From Mucilaginibacter sp. UBA5151 (lineage in GTDB: Bacteria > Bacteroidota > Bacteroidia > Sphingobacteriales > Sphingobacteriaceae): 64,000 bases of DNA. The position numbers and the translations under genes are program-made. Every line of letters begins with the position of its first letter. Positions within the stretch are counted from its first letter, which is position 1. The stretch lies in the NCBI GenBank assembly GCA_002413785.1, contig DHXR01000047.1, positions 1 through 64,000 of the forward strand. The letters are read 5' to 3'. The notes under the pieces were generated by a model. The model was not told the origin of the DNA, made no database searches, and saw only the letters and a list, made by a program, of their open reading frames with translations. Positions 1 to 8,405 of this stretch are shown one piece after another.

Positions 1-381
1 TTCGCAGCCGGTGACTTTGCCGACCCGAACGGCACACACCTCGTTTGCTTTAAGATAATCACCGCCGCGCTGACCAGACTAAAGGAGACCGAAGACTGGG
101 TAAAAGACTGCTGGCTTTGGATGTACCGTGGCGCCTGGCATGAGTTTGAGACCTGGGAGATAGAAATGGCCGTACCGCTTTCACCGCAGGAAGTGATCAG
201 GAAACGGAATGCCATTTTCAAACACCAGTCGCAAAAAGACAGGCCGGTATTCCCTGGAGACGATGCCAGAGAGTTTTGGGTACGTGCCGAAGACCGCACA
301 AGGGAAACAGCCAGAGCTTACGACAAACTCGGCATGGCCGAATATGAAGCCATGGAGGCATTTGTGAGGTATAAATTTTAA
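1..381 (+). CDS. nagB: NagB-like glucosamine-6-phosphate deaminase, C-terminal part (PIG-L-like domain)
   Basis: The frame is open from base 1 and ends at TAA 379-381, so only the last 126 codons are present and the start lies upstream. The residues DPNGTH near the beginning resemble the conserved DPHGTH of PIG-L/LmbE-type deacetylase domains. The tail with YRGAWHEFETWEIEMAVPLS, FKHQSQKD and DDAREFWVRAEDR matches what I recall of the long Bacteroidota proteins (about 640 aa) in which a NagB deaminase domain is followed by a PIG-L domain. Such proteins are annotated as glucosamine-6-phosphate deaminase, which turns GlcN-6-P into fructose-6-P and ammonia. The deaminase domain itself is outside the window, so enzyme activity is inferred from family architecture. 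Confidence 0.8.
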   Translation, partial: FAAGDFADPNGTHLVCFKIITAALTRLKETEDWVKDCWLWMYRGAWHEFETWEIEMAVPLSPQEVIRKRNAIFKHQSQKDRPVFPGDDAREFWVRAEDRTRETARAYDKLGMAEYEAMEAFVRYKF

Positions 382-418
382 TTGGTGATTTCACCGATTG
401 GAGGGGATTTCTCCGCAA

Positions 419-663
419 GGAAATCGCTTTTAAATAATTAAAGCTTAAGGTATCATATTCTGACGGGAAATTCACCAGCTATTCATGCCCCGTCAGGAGC
501 TACCTGTTTGTAGAAAAAGGAATCACAACAAAATATTACCCAGTTAGGGGTTACCCATTCGCGAAGGGTAGCCCCTGACGGGGCAATTGCCTGGTGGGTA
601 ACCGAATGCTACAAACGGGTAGCCCCTGACGGGGCAATCGCTTTTTAACCGCGTTTTCCCTGG
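419..663. repeat. about 245-bp dispersed noncoding repeat, copy 1
   Basis: This intergenic block contains two copies of the palindrome-bearing string AGCCCCTGACGGGGCA plus a related variant. The whole block is closely matched by the reverse complement of 19407-19653. The two copies share the order of internal landmarks (AAATCGCTTTTAAATAATT, the GACGGGAAATTCACCAGCTA segment, AACAAAATATTACCC, GAATGCTACAAACGGGTAGC) with only scattered substitutions and short indels. No open reading frame spans it. It looks like a dispersed mobile or structured noncoding element; I do not recognise its family. It fills most of the gap between the NagB-like gene and the FAD enzyme gene. Confidence 0.85.
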
Positions 664-735
664 ATTTCTACGCAGATACATTTAACTGCTTTTTCACTAC
701 TTTTGCAGTATCCGGGATAAAAACCCGGCAACAGC

Positions 736-2292
736 ATGATCAAAGAAATTGAAATTGTTTGTCCGCCTGACGGCAGACAGCAGGATGACCCGGAAGTCCT
801 GAAAAAGTTAGCGGCCGTTGCGCTCAATATTCTCCCGCATAAAATATCGGGCATAAAAACCCTTAAACGATCTATAGATGCGCGTGGCCGTAAGGTGGTT
901 TACCGCATGCAGTTGCAGGTGTTTATTGACGAAGTTTATACCCCGGAAACATTTACCGTTAATTATCCTGACGTAAAAAACGGCAAGCCTGTTATTATTG
1001 CGGGCGCCGGGCCTGCCGGCTTATTTGCCGCATTGCACTGCATCGAACAGGGTTTAAAACCCATTATTTTAGAACGGGGCAAAGACGTAAAACAACGCCG
1101 CCGCGATTTGGCGAATATCAATAAAGAGGGGCTTGTAAACCCCGAATCGAACTATTGTTTTGGCGAAGGCGGGGCCGGGACCTACTCGGATGGTAAACTA
1201 TACACCCGCTCCACCAAGCGCGGCGATGTAAACGCAGTACTTAAAACCTTTGTCGCCCATGGCGCAACGGAAGATATTTTGATCGACGCCCGGCCGCACA
1301 TCGGCACCAATAAACTTCCGCAGATCATCACTTCCATCAAAGAAAGCATATTGAATGCGGGTGGCGAAGTTCATTTTGATGCGAAAGTGAGCGCCCTTTT
1401 GGTTGATTTTGGCAAGATAAAAGGCGTACAACTGACATCGGGTGATAAAATAATGGCGGAAGCGGTGATCCTGGCAACCGGACATTCGGCAAGGGATATT
1501 TTTGAAATGCTGCACCGCCAGAATATTTTAATTGAAGCCAAACCTTTCGCTTTAGGCGTAAGGATAGAGCATCCGCAGGAAATCATCGACCGGGCGCAGT
1601 ACCATTGTGAACATCGGGGCCCCGATCTGCCGCCGTCTTATTATAACCTGGTGGAGCAGGTGGAAAACCGCGGTGTATTTTCTTTTTGCATGTGCCCCGG
1701 CGGCATCATCGCACCCTGCGCAACGGAAATCAACGAAATAGTGGTAAACGGCTGGAGCCCTTCAAAACGGAACAACCCCTTTGCCAATTCCGGGACCGTA
1801 GTACAGGTAAACCTGGAGGATGTGGCGGGGGGTGATAACGATCCATTAAAAATGTTGCGATTTCAGCAAGGGATAGAAAAAATGGCATTTAAGGCAGGTG
1901 GCGGTCATTTAGTAGCACCCGGGCAGCGCATGGTTGATTTTGTTGGGAACCGCGTCTCTGCCAATTTGCCGGTAAACTCCTATCTTCCGGGAACAAAAAG
2001 CGTGGCATTAAAAGAAATTTTACCCGGATGGATCAATGAGCGTTTGCGGAAAGCGTTGCCGGCCTTCGGCCGCAAAATGAAGGGTTATTATACCAATGAG
2101 GCCATTTTGGTAGGTGTTGAATCGCGCACCTCATCGCCCGTAAAGGTGCCCCGCGATAAAGAAACTATGCAGCACCCGCAGGTTACCGGTTTATTTCCCT
2201 GCGGGGAAGGGGCCGGATATGCAGGCGGCATAATTTCTGCTGCTATTGATGGCATCAACTGTGCTTCGGCCGCTTTAAAATTATTATCATGA
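736..2292 (+). CDS. NAD(P)/FAD-dependent oxidoreductase (COG2509-like)
   Basis: The product is 518 aa. A Rossmann dinucleotide-binding motif, VIIAGAGPAGLFAAL, lies at about residues 86-100 after an N-terminal domain of about 80 residues, and an E-R-G motif (ILERGKD) follows at the usual place for FAD ribose binding. Further FAD-family segments are GGAGTYSDGKL, ATGHSARDIF and a C-terminal GEGAGYAGGIISAAIDG, typical of the uncharacterised FAD-dependent dehydrogenases grouped as COG2509. No signal peptide or membrane segment is seen, so it should be cytoplasmic. The start is ATG 736. The stop overlaps the start of the DinB gene by ATGA, so the two are probably translated together. The substrate is not known. 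Confidence 0.85.
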   Translation: MIKEIEIVCPPDGRQQDDPEVLKKLAAVALNILPHKISGIKTLKRSIDARGRKVVYRMQLQVFIDEVYTPETFTVNYPDVKNGKPVIIAGAGPAGLFAALHCIEQGLKPIILERGKDVKQRRRDLANINKEGLVNPESNYCFGEGGAGTYSDGKLYTRSTKRGDVNAVLKTFVAHGATEDILIDARPHIGTNKLPQIITSIKESILNAGGEVHFDAKVSALLVDFGKIKGVQLTSGDKIMAEAVILATGHSARDIFEMLHRQNILIEAKPFALGVRIEHPQEIIDRAQYHCEHRGPDLPPSYYNLVEQVENRGVFSFCMCPGGIIAPCATEINEIVVNGWSPSKRNNPFANSGTVVQVNLEDVAGGDNDPLKMLRFQQGIEKMAFKAGGGHLVAPGQRMVDFVGNRVSANLPVNSYLPGTKSVALKEILPGWINERLRKALPAFGRKMKGYYTNEAILVGVESRTSSPVKVPRDKETMQHPQVTGLFPCGEGAGYAGGIISAAIDGINCASAALKLLS

Positions 2293-2762
2293 CAATATCT
2301 GAACAACTTCAGCAGGATCTGGAAAAAGTATTATATGGGAAGCCATGGTACGGCCCGCCCGTGTATGATATAATGGAACAGGTAAGTTTTGAAGCCGCTT
2401 TTGAAAAGCCTCCGGGTTCGGTCCATAACATTGCCGGCATTGTTTTGCATTTGATCTCCTGGACAGAAGAAGTGATGGACCGGTTGAATGGTATGGATGC
2501 CCAGCAACCGTCAAGCGGCGACTGGCCCGGTCCGGGGACGCCCGATGAGAAAAAATGGCAGAATTATGTCAGTGACCTGAAACTGGTTAACGTAAATTTG
2601 ATTGGTATTATCAGGGATTTCCCTGAGGAAGAATGGAGCGACCTGGTGAATGGCACCATTGAGAATGATCCGGGGACAACATACGAAGATCTTGTAAAAG
2701 GTTTGATACAGCATCACATTTACCATTCGGGGCAAGTTTTATTGTTAATGCGATTACTCTGA
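2289..2762 (+). CDS. DinB family protein
   Basis: The product is 157 aa and looks like a four-helix bundle of the DinB/YfiT superfamily, whose members bind a divalent metal through three histidines and often act as thiol-dependent S-transferases or stress proteins. Candidate metal ligands are His46 or His54 in VHNIAGIVLHLISW and the C-terminal HHIYHSGQ (His142, His143, His146). The start overlaps the preceding FAD-enzyme stop by four bases (ATGA), indicating a two-gene operon. The reaction is unknown. Confidence 0.8.
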   Translation: MTISEQLQQDLEKVLYGKPWYGPPVYDIMEQVSFEAAFEKPPGSVHNIAGIVLHLISWTEEVMDRLNGMDAQQPSSGDWPGPGTPDEKKWQNYVSDLKLVNVNLIGIIRDFPEEEWSDLVNGTIENDPGTTYEDLVKGLIQHHIYHSGQVLLLMRLL

Positions 2763-2769
2763 TTTTATT

Positions 2770-2905
2770 AATACGATTTCACCGATTTTAGAAATGATTT
2801 CACCGATTATCGATGCAATATTCAAAAAAGCGGTGAAGTCGCCCCAATATAATCAGTGCAATCAAAAAATCAATCGGTGCAATCATACTCAAATCGGTGA
2901 AATCA
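2770..2905. repeat. Intergenic cluster of the GATTTCACCGAT oligomer in both orientations
   Basis: The gap between the DinB gene and the CoA-binding protein gene contains several copies of GATTTCACCGAT and its complement ATCGGTGAAATC, with degenerate relatives such as AATCGGTGCAATC. The opposed copies could fold into a long imperfect stem. A further single copy occurs near 388-400. It reads as a simple dispersed oligomer repeat; the last copy ends just before the downstream ATG, where it would lie in the leader. Confidence 0.7.
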
Positions 2906-2906
2906 A

Positions 2907-3272
2907 ATGATCAATAAAAAAACTTTGGTATTAGGTGCTACCCCTAACGAAGGCCGGTATGCAAACCTTGCCGCAAACAGGCTGGTGCGCAACGGGCATA
3001 CTATAATAAACGTTGGGCTTAAAGCCGGAGAAGCGGCAGGCGTTGCCATCGAAAAACCGGGAATCATCCATACGGATGTGGATACCATAACCCTGTACGT
3101 CGGGCCGCAGCACCAGGAAGAATTGTATGATTATATTTTAGATACGAACCCTAAACGGATCATATTTAATCCGGGTACCGAAAATGCCGAACTCAAGCGC
3201 ATGGCAAACGAAAAAGGAATTGAAACGGAATATGCCTGTACGCTGGTGCTGTTATCGATAGGGCAATATTAG
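2907..3272 (+). CDS. CoA-binding domain protein (YccU-like)
   Basis: The product is 121 aa, nearly the whole of one CoA_binding_2 Rossmann-type domain. Features are an early glycine-containing loop (LVLGATPNEGRYANLAANRL), a strand-loop segment GHTIINVG, and a C-terminal FNPGTENAEL near the position where the family has FNPG-type nucleotide contacts. The family is known to bind CoA, but its cellular job is mostly unassigned. The protein is predicted cytoplasmic. The gene runs toward the convergent epimerase gene, with a hairpin between them. Confidence 0.85.
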   Translation: MINKKTLVLGATPNEGRYANLAANRLVRNGHTIINVGLKAGEAAGVAIEKPGIIHTDVDTITLYVGPQHQEELYDYILDTNPKRIIFNPGTENAELKRMANEKGIETEYACTLVLLSIGQY

Positions 3273-3300
3273 GCCTTAGGCAGCCGTCACCAAAGGGTTC

Positions 3301-3339
3301 AGAGACGCGAAGTTCAGAGATGCGAAGTATCGCGTCTCT
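3301..3339. terminator. Hairpin between convergent genes
   Basis: AGAGACGCGA at 3301-3310 is the exact reverse complement of TCGCGTCTCT at 3330-3339. A second partial copy (CAGAGATGCGAAG) lies in the loop. A T-run follows on the + strand (GGTTTTT). It sits between the CoA-binding protein gene (+) and the epimerase gene (-), touching the stop of the latter, so a transcription terminator is plausible, though the arm also resembles a dispersed GAGACGCGA repeat. Confidence 0.5.
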
Positions 3340-4309
3340 ACGGGGTTTTTAATCGTTCACAAATCTCCATTATCGAAACACTTATCGGCTTAAATTCAAT
3401 ACCGGTAGCCTGCCTGATTTTCTTATTGTCATAATTTCTCGTCAGCGAGGCCGATTGTGCCGAAATTTTATCAATTGCCGGGGCTTTGCCGGCAAATAAT
3501 GAAACCATGGCCGCGCCGCGCCAGGCAATACCCATCATCCATGCTTTTGCAAATATGGCCGGTGATTTTATGCCAAAGCCATTGGCTATTTCGGCGGTTA
3601 ATTGTTTAAAATCCCTGTTTTCGGCGTTGACGATATAGCGTTCGGCGCTGATATTGCTGTTCATCAGGGCGATCATACATTTGGCAACATCTTCCACATC
3701 AACAAAGCCGGAGCTTCCTGCAGTATAAAATTTAAGTCCCCTGCGAACGGTTTCAAATAGCTGTCCGCTGCCGTTTGTGCCGGCATTTGCGCCAATGATG
3801 AGCGAGGGATTCACAATAACGGCATCCAGGCCCTCGGCAATACCACGCCAAACTTCCATTTCGCTTTCTAATTTTGATATGGCATAGCCATCGTTTTCGG
3901 TCGCCTGGTCAAGGTGATGGTTTTCTGTTACCAGGTCGCCGGGTTTGGCGAGGCCGATGGCCGCAATGGAACTTACATGCACCATCCTGACCTTATTTTC
4001 GAGGCAAATATTTACCAGGTTAGCCGTGCCGGTAACATTGGTATTGATCATTGGTTTTTTATCAGCCTGTTTTAACGAAACCCATGCCGCGCAGTGATAA
4101 ACCTGAGTAACCTCCTTTAACGCATCCTCAAGCGCGAAAATATCCAGTATATCGGCGTCCACCCACTCTATTTGCTGCTGAAAGGGGGCTAATATTGGGG
4201 GGATTACTGACTTTGCCCTTTTGGTGCAACGGATGCGCTCACCCTGCTTTACCAGTTGCATAGCCAGTTCCGAACCTAAAAAACCAGTTGCCCCGGTGAT
4301 TAAAATCAT
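3338..4309 (-). CDS. NAD-dependent epimerase/dehydratase (extended SDR)
   Basis: The product is 323 aa. The N-terminal GATGFLG (residues 6-12) is the extended-SDR dinucleotide-binding glycine motif. Ser113/Ser114 together with Tyr142 and Lys146 in YAISK form the expected catalytic set. Overall it resembles the dihydroflavonol-4-reductase-like branch of the family, which acts on the carbonyl or hydroxyl groups of sugars, sterols or flavonoid-like compounds; I cannot assign a substrate. It is cytoplasmic, with no signal peptide. The start ATG is at 4309 and the gene is divergent from the arginase-fold gene, with a large palindrome between them. Confidence 0.85.
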   Translation of the reverse strand: MILITGATGFLGSELAMQLVKQGERIRCTKRAKSVIPPILAPFQQQIEWVDADILDIFALEDALKEVTQVYHCAAWVSLKQADKKPMINTNVTGTANLVNICLENKVRMVHVSSIAAIGLAKPGDLVTENHHLDQATENDGYAISKLESEMEVWRGIAEGLDAVIVNPSLIIGANAGTNGSGQLFETVRRGLKFYTAGSSGFVDVEDVAKCMIALMNSNISAERYIVNAENRDFKQLTAEIANGFGIKSPAIFAKAWMMGIAWRGAAMVSLFAGKAPAIDKISAQSASLTRNYDNKKIRQATGIEFKPISVSIMEICERLKTP

Positions 4310-4332
4310 TTATTTGATGTGCTGATATGCGA

Positions 4333-4402
4333 ATGTGCAAATGTGCAGATTTTTTGTCTGAACCCGGTTCAGACAAAGACAAAAAATCTGCACATTTGCA
4401 CA
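4333..4402. repeat. Long palindrome in a divergent intergenic region
   Basis: The left arm begins ATGTGCAAATGTGCAGATTT and ends GTCTGAACC. The right arm is its complement, GGTTCAGACAAA then AAATCTGCACATTTGCACAT, with one short duplication of about six bases in the right arm. The centre is CCCGG. It lies between two divergent starts, so it sits in the promoter zone of both genes, but both half-motifs recur elsewhere (GTGCAGATGTGC near 10215-10430, TTTGTCTGAACC near 11033), so it is probably a dispersed element rather than an operator. Confidence 0.75.
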
Positions 4403-4424
4403 TCAAAAATTTGCACATTACAAA

Positions 4425-5609
4425 ATGTCTCTATCCGATTTTTTTACGCCCATTGCTATTGAAAAGATCATCCCCGCAAAGGGATACTTTACCAGTCAGT
4501 TAGGCAGCAAGATAGCGTACTTTTCAGATAACTTCCCAGACCTTGAACAGGAAGCGGCTATTGCCATTATCGGCGTGCAGGAGGACCGTTTTGCCGTCAA
4601 CAATGCAGGCTGTGCATTGGGTCCTGATTATATCCGTGAGAAATTATACCGCCTTAACGAAGGCAATTATCCCACCAAAATTATTGATCTTGGCAATATC
4701 CGGCAGGGCGATACCGTTAGCGATACTTATTTCGCCCTCAAGACGGTAGTTAATGAGCTGATCAAAAAAGACATTATCCCCGTTGTTTTAGGCGGCGGAC
4801 AGGATTTAACCTATGCCCAGTATATGGCTTATGAAACCTTAGAGCAAAAAGTAGATCTGGTTATTATCGACCAGGCTTTTGATCTGGATGAGGATGATAA
4901 TGGCAGCGAAAGCATTGAAACTACATCCGCATCATACCTCAACAGGATTTTTTTGCATGAGCCTAATTACCTTTTTAATTTCAGCAACTTAGGCTATCAA
5001 ACCTATTTTGCAAGTCAGGAAAGTTTGCGGGTAATGGATAAACTTTATTTTGATACCACCCGCCTCGGCGAACTGAGCGGCAATGTAGCCCTTGCCGAAC
5101 CCATTATCCGTAATGCAAGTATGGTAAGTTTTGATATTGGCGCAATCCGTTCGGCAGACGCGATGGGCAATGCGAATGCCGGCCCCAACGGTTTTTATGG
5201 CGAAGAGGCCTGCCAGTTAGCCAGGTACGCCGGCTTCAATGACAAATTAAGTTCCATAGGTTTTTATGAATTTAATCCGGCGTATGACAATAACGGGCAA
5301 ACCGCTTTGCTGATAGCCCAGATGGTATGGTATTTTATCGACGGCGTTTATAACCGTAAAAAGGATTTTCCGCTCAATCCCAAATCACAGTACCTCATCT
5401 ATAAAACCAGTTTAAAGCACGGGGAACATGAATTGGTATTTGTAAAAAGTAAAAAAACCGACCGCTGGTGGATGCAGGTACCATATCCTACCGGGGGATC
5501 AAAAAATGAACGTTTTCACCTTGTGCCCTGCGGGTACGAAGATTATAAAACAGCAGTTTCAGGCGAAATGCCCGATCTGTGGTGGCGTACTTATCAAAAA
5601 TTAAACTAA
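4425..5609 (+). CDS. Arginase-fold (ureohydrolase family) protein with altered metal site
   Basis: The product is 394 aa. Its layout follows the ureohydrolase family (arginase, agmatinase, formimidoylglutamase): VVLGGGQDLTYAQY at about 121-134, IIDQAFDLDE at about 147-156 and SFDIGAIRSAD at 235-245, matching the positions of GG(D/N)HS, DAHxD and SxDxDxxDP. Several manganese ligands are replaced: His of the first motif is Gln126, His of DAHxD is Ala151 and the second Asp of SxDxD is Gly239. Bacteroidota homologues are often labelled formimidoylglutamase; with these changes hydrolase activity is doubtful. No hut genes are nearby. The C-terminal part of about 90 residues (YLIYKTSLKHGEHELVFVKS onward) is outside the usual arginase core. 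Confidence 0.8.
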   Translation: MSLSDFFTPIAIEKIIPAKGYFTSQLGSKIAYFSDNFPDLEQEAAIAIIGVQEDRFAVNNAGCALGPDYIREKLYRLNEGNYPTKIIDLGNIRQGDTVSDTYFALKTVVNELIKKDIIPVVLGGGQDLTYAQYMAYETLEQKVDLVIIDQAFDLDEDDNGSESIETTSASYLNRIFLHEPNYLFNFSNLGYQTYFASQESLRVMDKLYFDTTRLGELSGNVALAEPIIRNASMVSFDIGAIRSADAMGNANAGPNGFYGEEACQLARYAGFNDKLSSIGFYEFNPAYDNNGQTALLIAQMVWYFIDGVYNRKKDFPLNPKSQYLIYKTSLKHGEHELVFVKSKKTDRWWMQVPYPTGGSKNERFHLVPCGYEDYKTAVSGEMPDLWWRTYQKLN

Positions 5610-5667
5610 ACGGGTATAATTCATTTGCTATTTATCCGTTATCACAGCTTATAGTTCAATCAAACAG

Positions 5668-6810
5668 ATGAAAAAAATAATTTTATATATAATAGCCCTT
5701 TTGCCGCTGCTGGCATTTGCGCAGGAGCCGCAATCATTTGCAATTAAGGTAAAAGTGGGCAATTTGAATGCCAATTCAAGGGCCTACCTTATCTACCAGT
5801 TAGGGGCAAACCGGGTGATCGACTCGGCTTTGATCACTAATGGCAGTTTTAGCTTTAAGGGGCAGATACTAACACCTTCCTCGGCTTTGATGGTTATTGA
5901 CAAATATGGGTTTGGATTGAATACGCTCGACACCACTGCCGACAACATTAGTTTTTATATTGATAAAGGGGAATTTGCAATAAACAGCAAGGATTCCCTG
6001 TCAAAAGCCCGGATAACCGGATCAAAAATAAATGATGACAACAAAAAATTGCTGGCCGATTTAAGTCCGGTAATTCAGCAGGCCAAAAAACTGAAAGCAC
6101 AGGAAAACGCGGCCACACGTGAGCAGCAAAATACTGCCGAATTTCAAAATGCTATGCAGGCGAAGCATAAAGAATTGGAATTAGCTCAAAAAGCCGCGCT
6201 TAAGATCTTTATTTTATCAAACCCCGACAGCTACCTCAGTTTGCTTGCCTTATATTCGGTAGGCGGCCCTTCACCCGACCCTACTGAAATTGACCCATTG
6301 TTCAACTCATTATCCGATGCCCTGAAAAATACGGAAACGGCGAAGGTGTTTAAAAAATCACTGGATGTTTTAAGAAATACCGCCATTGGCGTGATGGCCC
6401 CCGATTTTACGCAGAATGATGTAAACGGGCATCCCGTGACACTGTCATCATTCAGGGGGAAATATGTATTGCTTGATTTTTGGGCATCCTGGTGCGGCCC
6501 CTGCCGGCAGGAAAATCCTAATGTGGTAAAAGCCTACAATAAATATAAAGATAAAAACTTCACCATCTTGAGCGTATCGCTTGATAAACCCGATGGGAAA
6601 GCAAGCTGGCTCGCGGCTATTCAAAATGACGGATTGAGCTGGACACAGGTATCGGACCTTAAGTTCTGGAATAACCAGGTTGCAACTTTATATTCCATTT
6701 CATCCATCCCGGCAAATTTTCTCATCGATCCGACAGGCAAGATTATCGCAAAAGACCTCCGCGGCAATGACCTGGAGAATAAGCTGGAAGAGGTTTTAGG
6801 GAAATTGTAG
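5668..6810 (+). CDS. Secreted TlpA-family thiol-disulfide oxidoreductase with DUF4369 domain
   Basis: The product is 380 aa. Residues 1-18 (MKKIILYIIALLPLLAFAQ) form a signal peptide. A DUF4369-type beta domain covers roughly 20-125, followed by a helical linker to about 235. A redoxin/TlpA domain follows from about 240, with the active site WASWCGPC (Cys276, Cys279) and a later cis-proline segment SSIPANF. Proteins of this architecture are abundant in Bacteroidota and are thought to reduce or rearrange disulfides in the periplasm or at the surface, often beside TonB-dependent transport genes; here no such partner is adjacent. A damaged paralogue lies just downstream. Confidence 0.9.
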   Translation: MKKIILYIIALLPLLAFAQEPQSFAIKVKVGNLNANSRAYLIYQLGANRVIDSALITNGSFSFKGQILTPSSALMVIDKYGFGLNTLDTTADNISFYIDKGEFAINSKDSLSKARITGSKINDDNKKLLADLSPVIQQAKKLKAQENAATREQQNTAEFQNAMQAKHKELELAQKAALKIFILSNPDSYLSLLALYSVGGPSPDPTEIDPLFNSLSDALKNTETAKVFKKSLDVLRNTAIGVMAPDFTQNDVNGHPVTLSSFRGKYVLLDFWASWCGPCRQENPNVVKAYNKYKDKNFTILSVSLDKPDGKASWLAAIQNDGLSWTQVSDLKFWNNQVATLYSISSIPANFLIDPTGKIIAKDLRGNDLENKLEEVLGKL

Positions 6811-6846
6811 ATTAGTCTAAAATAAAGCATTGCTGATTTTTTAAAC

Positions 6847-7045
6847 ACAGCATCTCCAATTGTCATCCTGATCGCTTGAAGGATCTTGAAGCGGCAGGTC
6901 GGCTACATGCATGGCGTAGAAGATGCTTCAAACGTTCAGTATGACAGCATCTCCAATTGTCATCCTGAACGTAGTGAAGGATCTTGAAGCGGCAGGTCGG
7001 CTACATGCAAGGCGTAGAAGATGCTTCACTACATTCAGCATGACA
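6847..7045. repeat. Two tandem copies of a 97-bp palindromic repeat
   Basis: ACAGCATCTCCAATTGTCAT occurs at 6847 and again at 6944, and the following bases (CCTGA...AAGGATCTTGAAGCGGCAGG...GGCGTAGAAGATGCTTCA) repeat with few differences. Within each unit the ends are complementary (TGTCATCCTGA against TCAG-ATGACA; GTGAAGGATCTT against AAGATGCTTCAC), so each unit can fold into a stem. It has no coding content. It looks like a dispersed REP/MITE-type element present as a tandem pair, and it separates the intact TlpA-like gene from its deleted copy. Confidence 0.8.
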
Positions 7046-7115
7046 GAATCTTTTTCTTCCCGGCTTCTTTTATAATCGGCTGTGAGGCTTTATATTGCAT
7101 AATAAATCAACCTCA

Positions 7116-7655
7116 ATGAAAATAATATTTTTAATACTACTGGCATCCTTACCTGCCTTTGTTTTTGCGCAGGATGGTAAATATACTGTTCAGGGGACAA
7201 TTGGCGCCTATAATGCCCCGGCCAAAGTTTATCTCCGCTACAGGCTCAACGGTAAAGTTAATACCGACTCTGTAATCCTCAAAGACGGAAAATTTCAACT
7301 TACCGGCACTGTAAGCACTGGCCCCATTAATGGGTTCCTGATATTAAATGCAAAAGGCAGCGGGCCAATTTATGATGGGTTTAACCATTATAAAGGCAAA
7401 AACTTCACTATTATTGGTGTTTCATTAGATCAGCCTGCGGGTAGAAAAGCCTGGTTAGATGCAATCCGCAAAGATGGCCTGTCCTGGACACAGGTTTCCG
7501 ACCTTAAAGGCTGGGACAGTAAAACAGTAGCGCTATACACCGTGCGCGGCATCCCCCAAAACTTTTTGCTCGACCCCAATGGAAAAATCATAGCCAAAAA
7601 CCTGCGCGGCGATGACCTGGAAGATAAATTAGAGGAGTTATTCGGGAAGATTTAA
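7116..7655 (+). pseudogene. Internally deleted paralogue of the DUF4369-TlpA protein
   Basis: From ATG 7116 (preferred to a TTG at 7095 because it begins the signal peptide MKIIFLILLASLPAFVFAQ) the frame encodes 179 aa. About 65 residues correspond to the start of the DUF4369 domain of the upstream gene. The sequence then jumps after LNAKGSG to YDGFNHYKGKNFTIIGVSLD, which aligns with YNKYKDKNFTILSVSLD, close after the active site of the intact protein. The remaining C-terminus (KDGLSWTQVSDLKGWDS to the end) aligns throughout. The linker and the WCGPC site, about 190 residues, are missing without loss of frame. It cannot be a thioredoxin-type oxidoreductase; whether the protein is made is unknown. 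Confidence 0.8.
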
Positions 7656-7715
7656 TGATGGTGGGTAGTTGATTGGGAGGGTTCGAAAGTCACGGGTAGC
7701 CATTGCGCTTTTTGA

Positions 7716-7745
7716 CCTTTGCGCGTCATGCCCGCGCCGGAGGGG
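7716..7745 (+). repeat. About 30-bp direct repeat, copy 1
   Basis: CCTTTGCGCGTCATGCCCGC and the following GCCGGAGGG match CCTTTGTGCGTCATTCTCGC and GCCAGGAGGG at 8850-8879 in the same orientation. The pair brackets the two small reverse-strand genes at 7839-8681. It may be a chance survival of a dispersed repeat or a trace of insertion; the match is short. Confidence 0.5.
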
Positions 7746-7838
7746 AATCATTTAAACGGGAACGCTTAAATGATGTATAACAGACACAGGATATTCAAAA
7801 TCGACGATACCTTTAATTACCTGCAATAATAATTTTAC

Positions 7839-8378
7839 CTATTTTATCTTTTTCCCATTATACCAGGTATAACCATCCCAGATAATTATAGATACGCCCG
7901 CTGTATTTGAGCTTCCTGTTTTCCAGTCTTTTCCTTCCTGGGCCTTTACAAGTTCAATGGGATAGTTCTTATTATTGGTAGTTCGCCATTTGCCCCTGAT
8001 AATTTTTTTATCCCAGCTGCTGTTCCAGATATAAGTTCCATTCGCATTTATTTTGATTCCTCCCGGAAATAATCCGGTACCAGCTGAATTGTGAATTATC
8101 AACTGATTATTTGAGTAATCAGGAGTGGTATAGGAAGTACCCGGAACCCAAATTTGATATGTACCAATAAAGTAACTTAAATCACTATTGCTTTGAGCAG
8201 CGGCGTTGCTTTTATTGGTTGAAGAGTTAACCGGAATAGCTTTAGCCCTATAAGAAGTAATCTCCCGTGCTTTATAGGGCTGAATATTTTGTGATTTACT
8301 ATTAAATGAAAGCAACAGCAATAAGCAAATGAAGGTGATAGGTTGGCTAATTTGTTTTGATGGGGTTATAGTTTTCAT
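7839..8378 (-). CDS. Secreted protein of unknown function
   Basis: The product is 179 aa. The N-terminus has a basic start and a hydrophobic stretch (ITFICLLLLLSFNSKSQ) typical of a Sec signal peptide, with cleavage likely after the SKSQ region. A low-complexity N/S-rich spacer follows (SSTNKSNAAAQSNSD). The mature part is rich in aromatic residues and Gly/Asn (YFIGTYQIWVPG, GTYIWNSSWDKK, WDGYTWYNGKKIK), suggesting a small beta-rich extracellular domain. I do not recognise a family. No cysteine is seen in the mature part. It stands alone except for the small gene upstream on the same strand. Confidence 0.65.
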   Translation of the reverse strand: MKTITPSKQISQPITFICLLLLLSFNSKSQNIQPYKAREITSYRAKAIPVNSSTNKSNAAAQSNSDLSYFIGTYQIWVPGTSYTTPDYSNNQLIIHNSAGTGLFPGGIKINANGTYIWNSSWDKKIIRGKWRTTNNKNYPIELVKAQEGKDWKTGSSNTAGVSIIIWDGYTWYNGKKIK

Positions 8379-8405
8379 AACTTATCAATTTTGTCGGTTA
8401 AAAAA

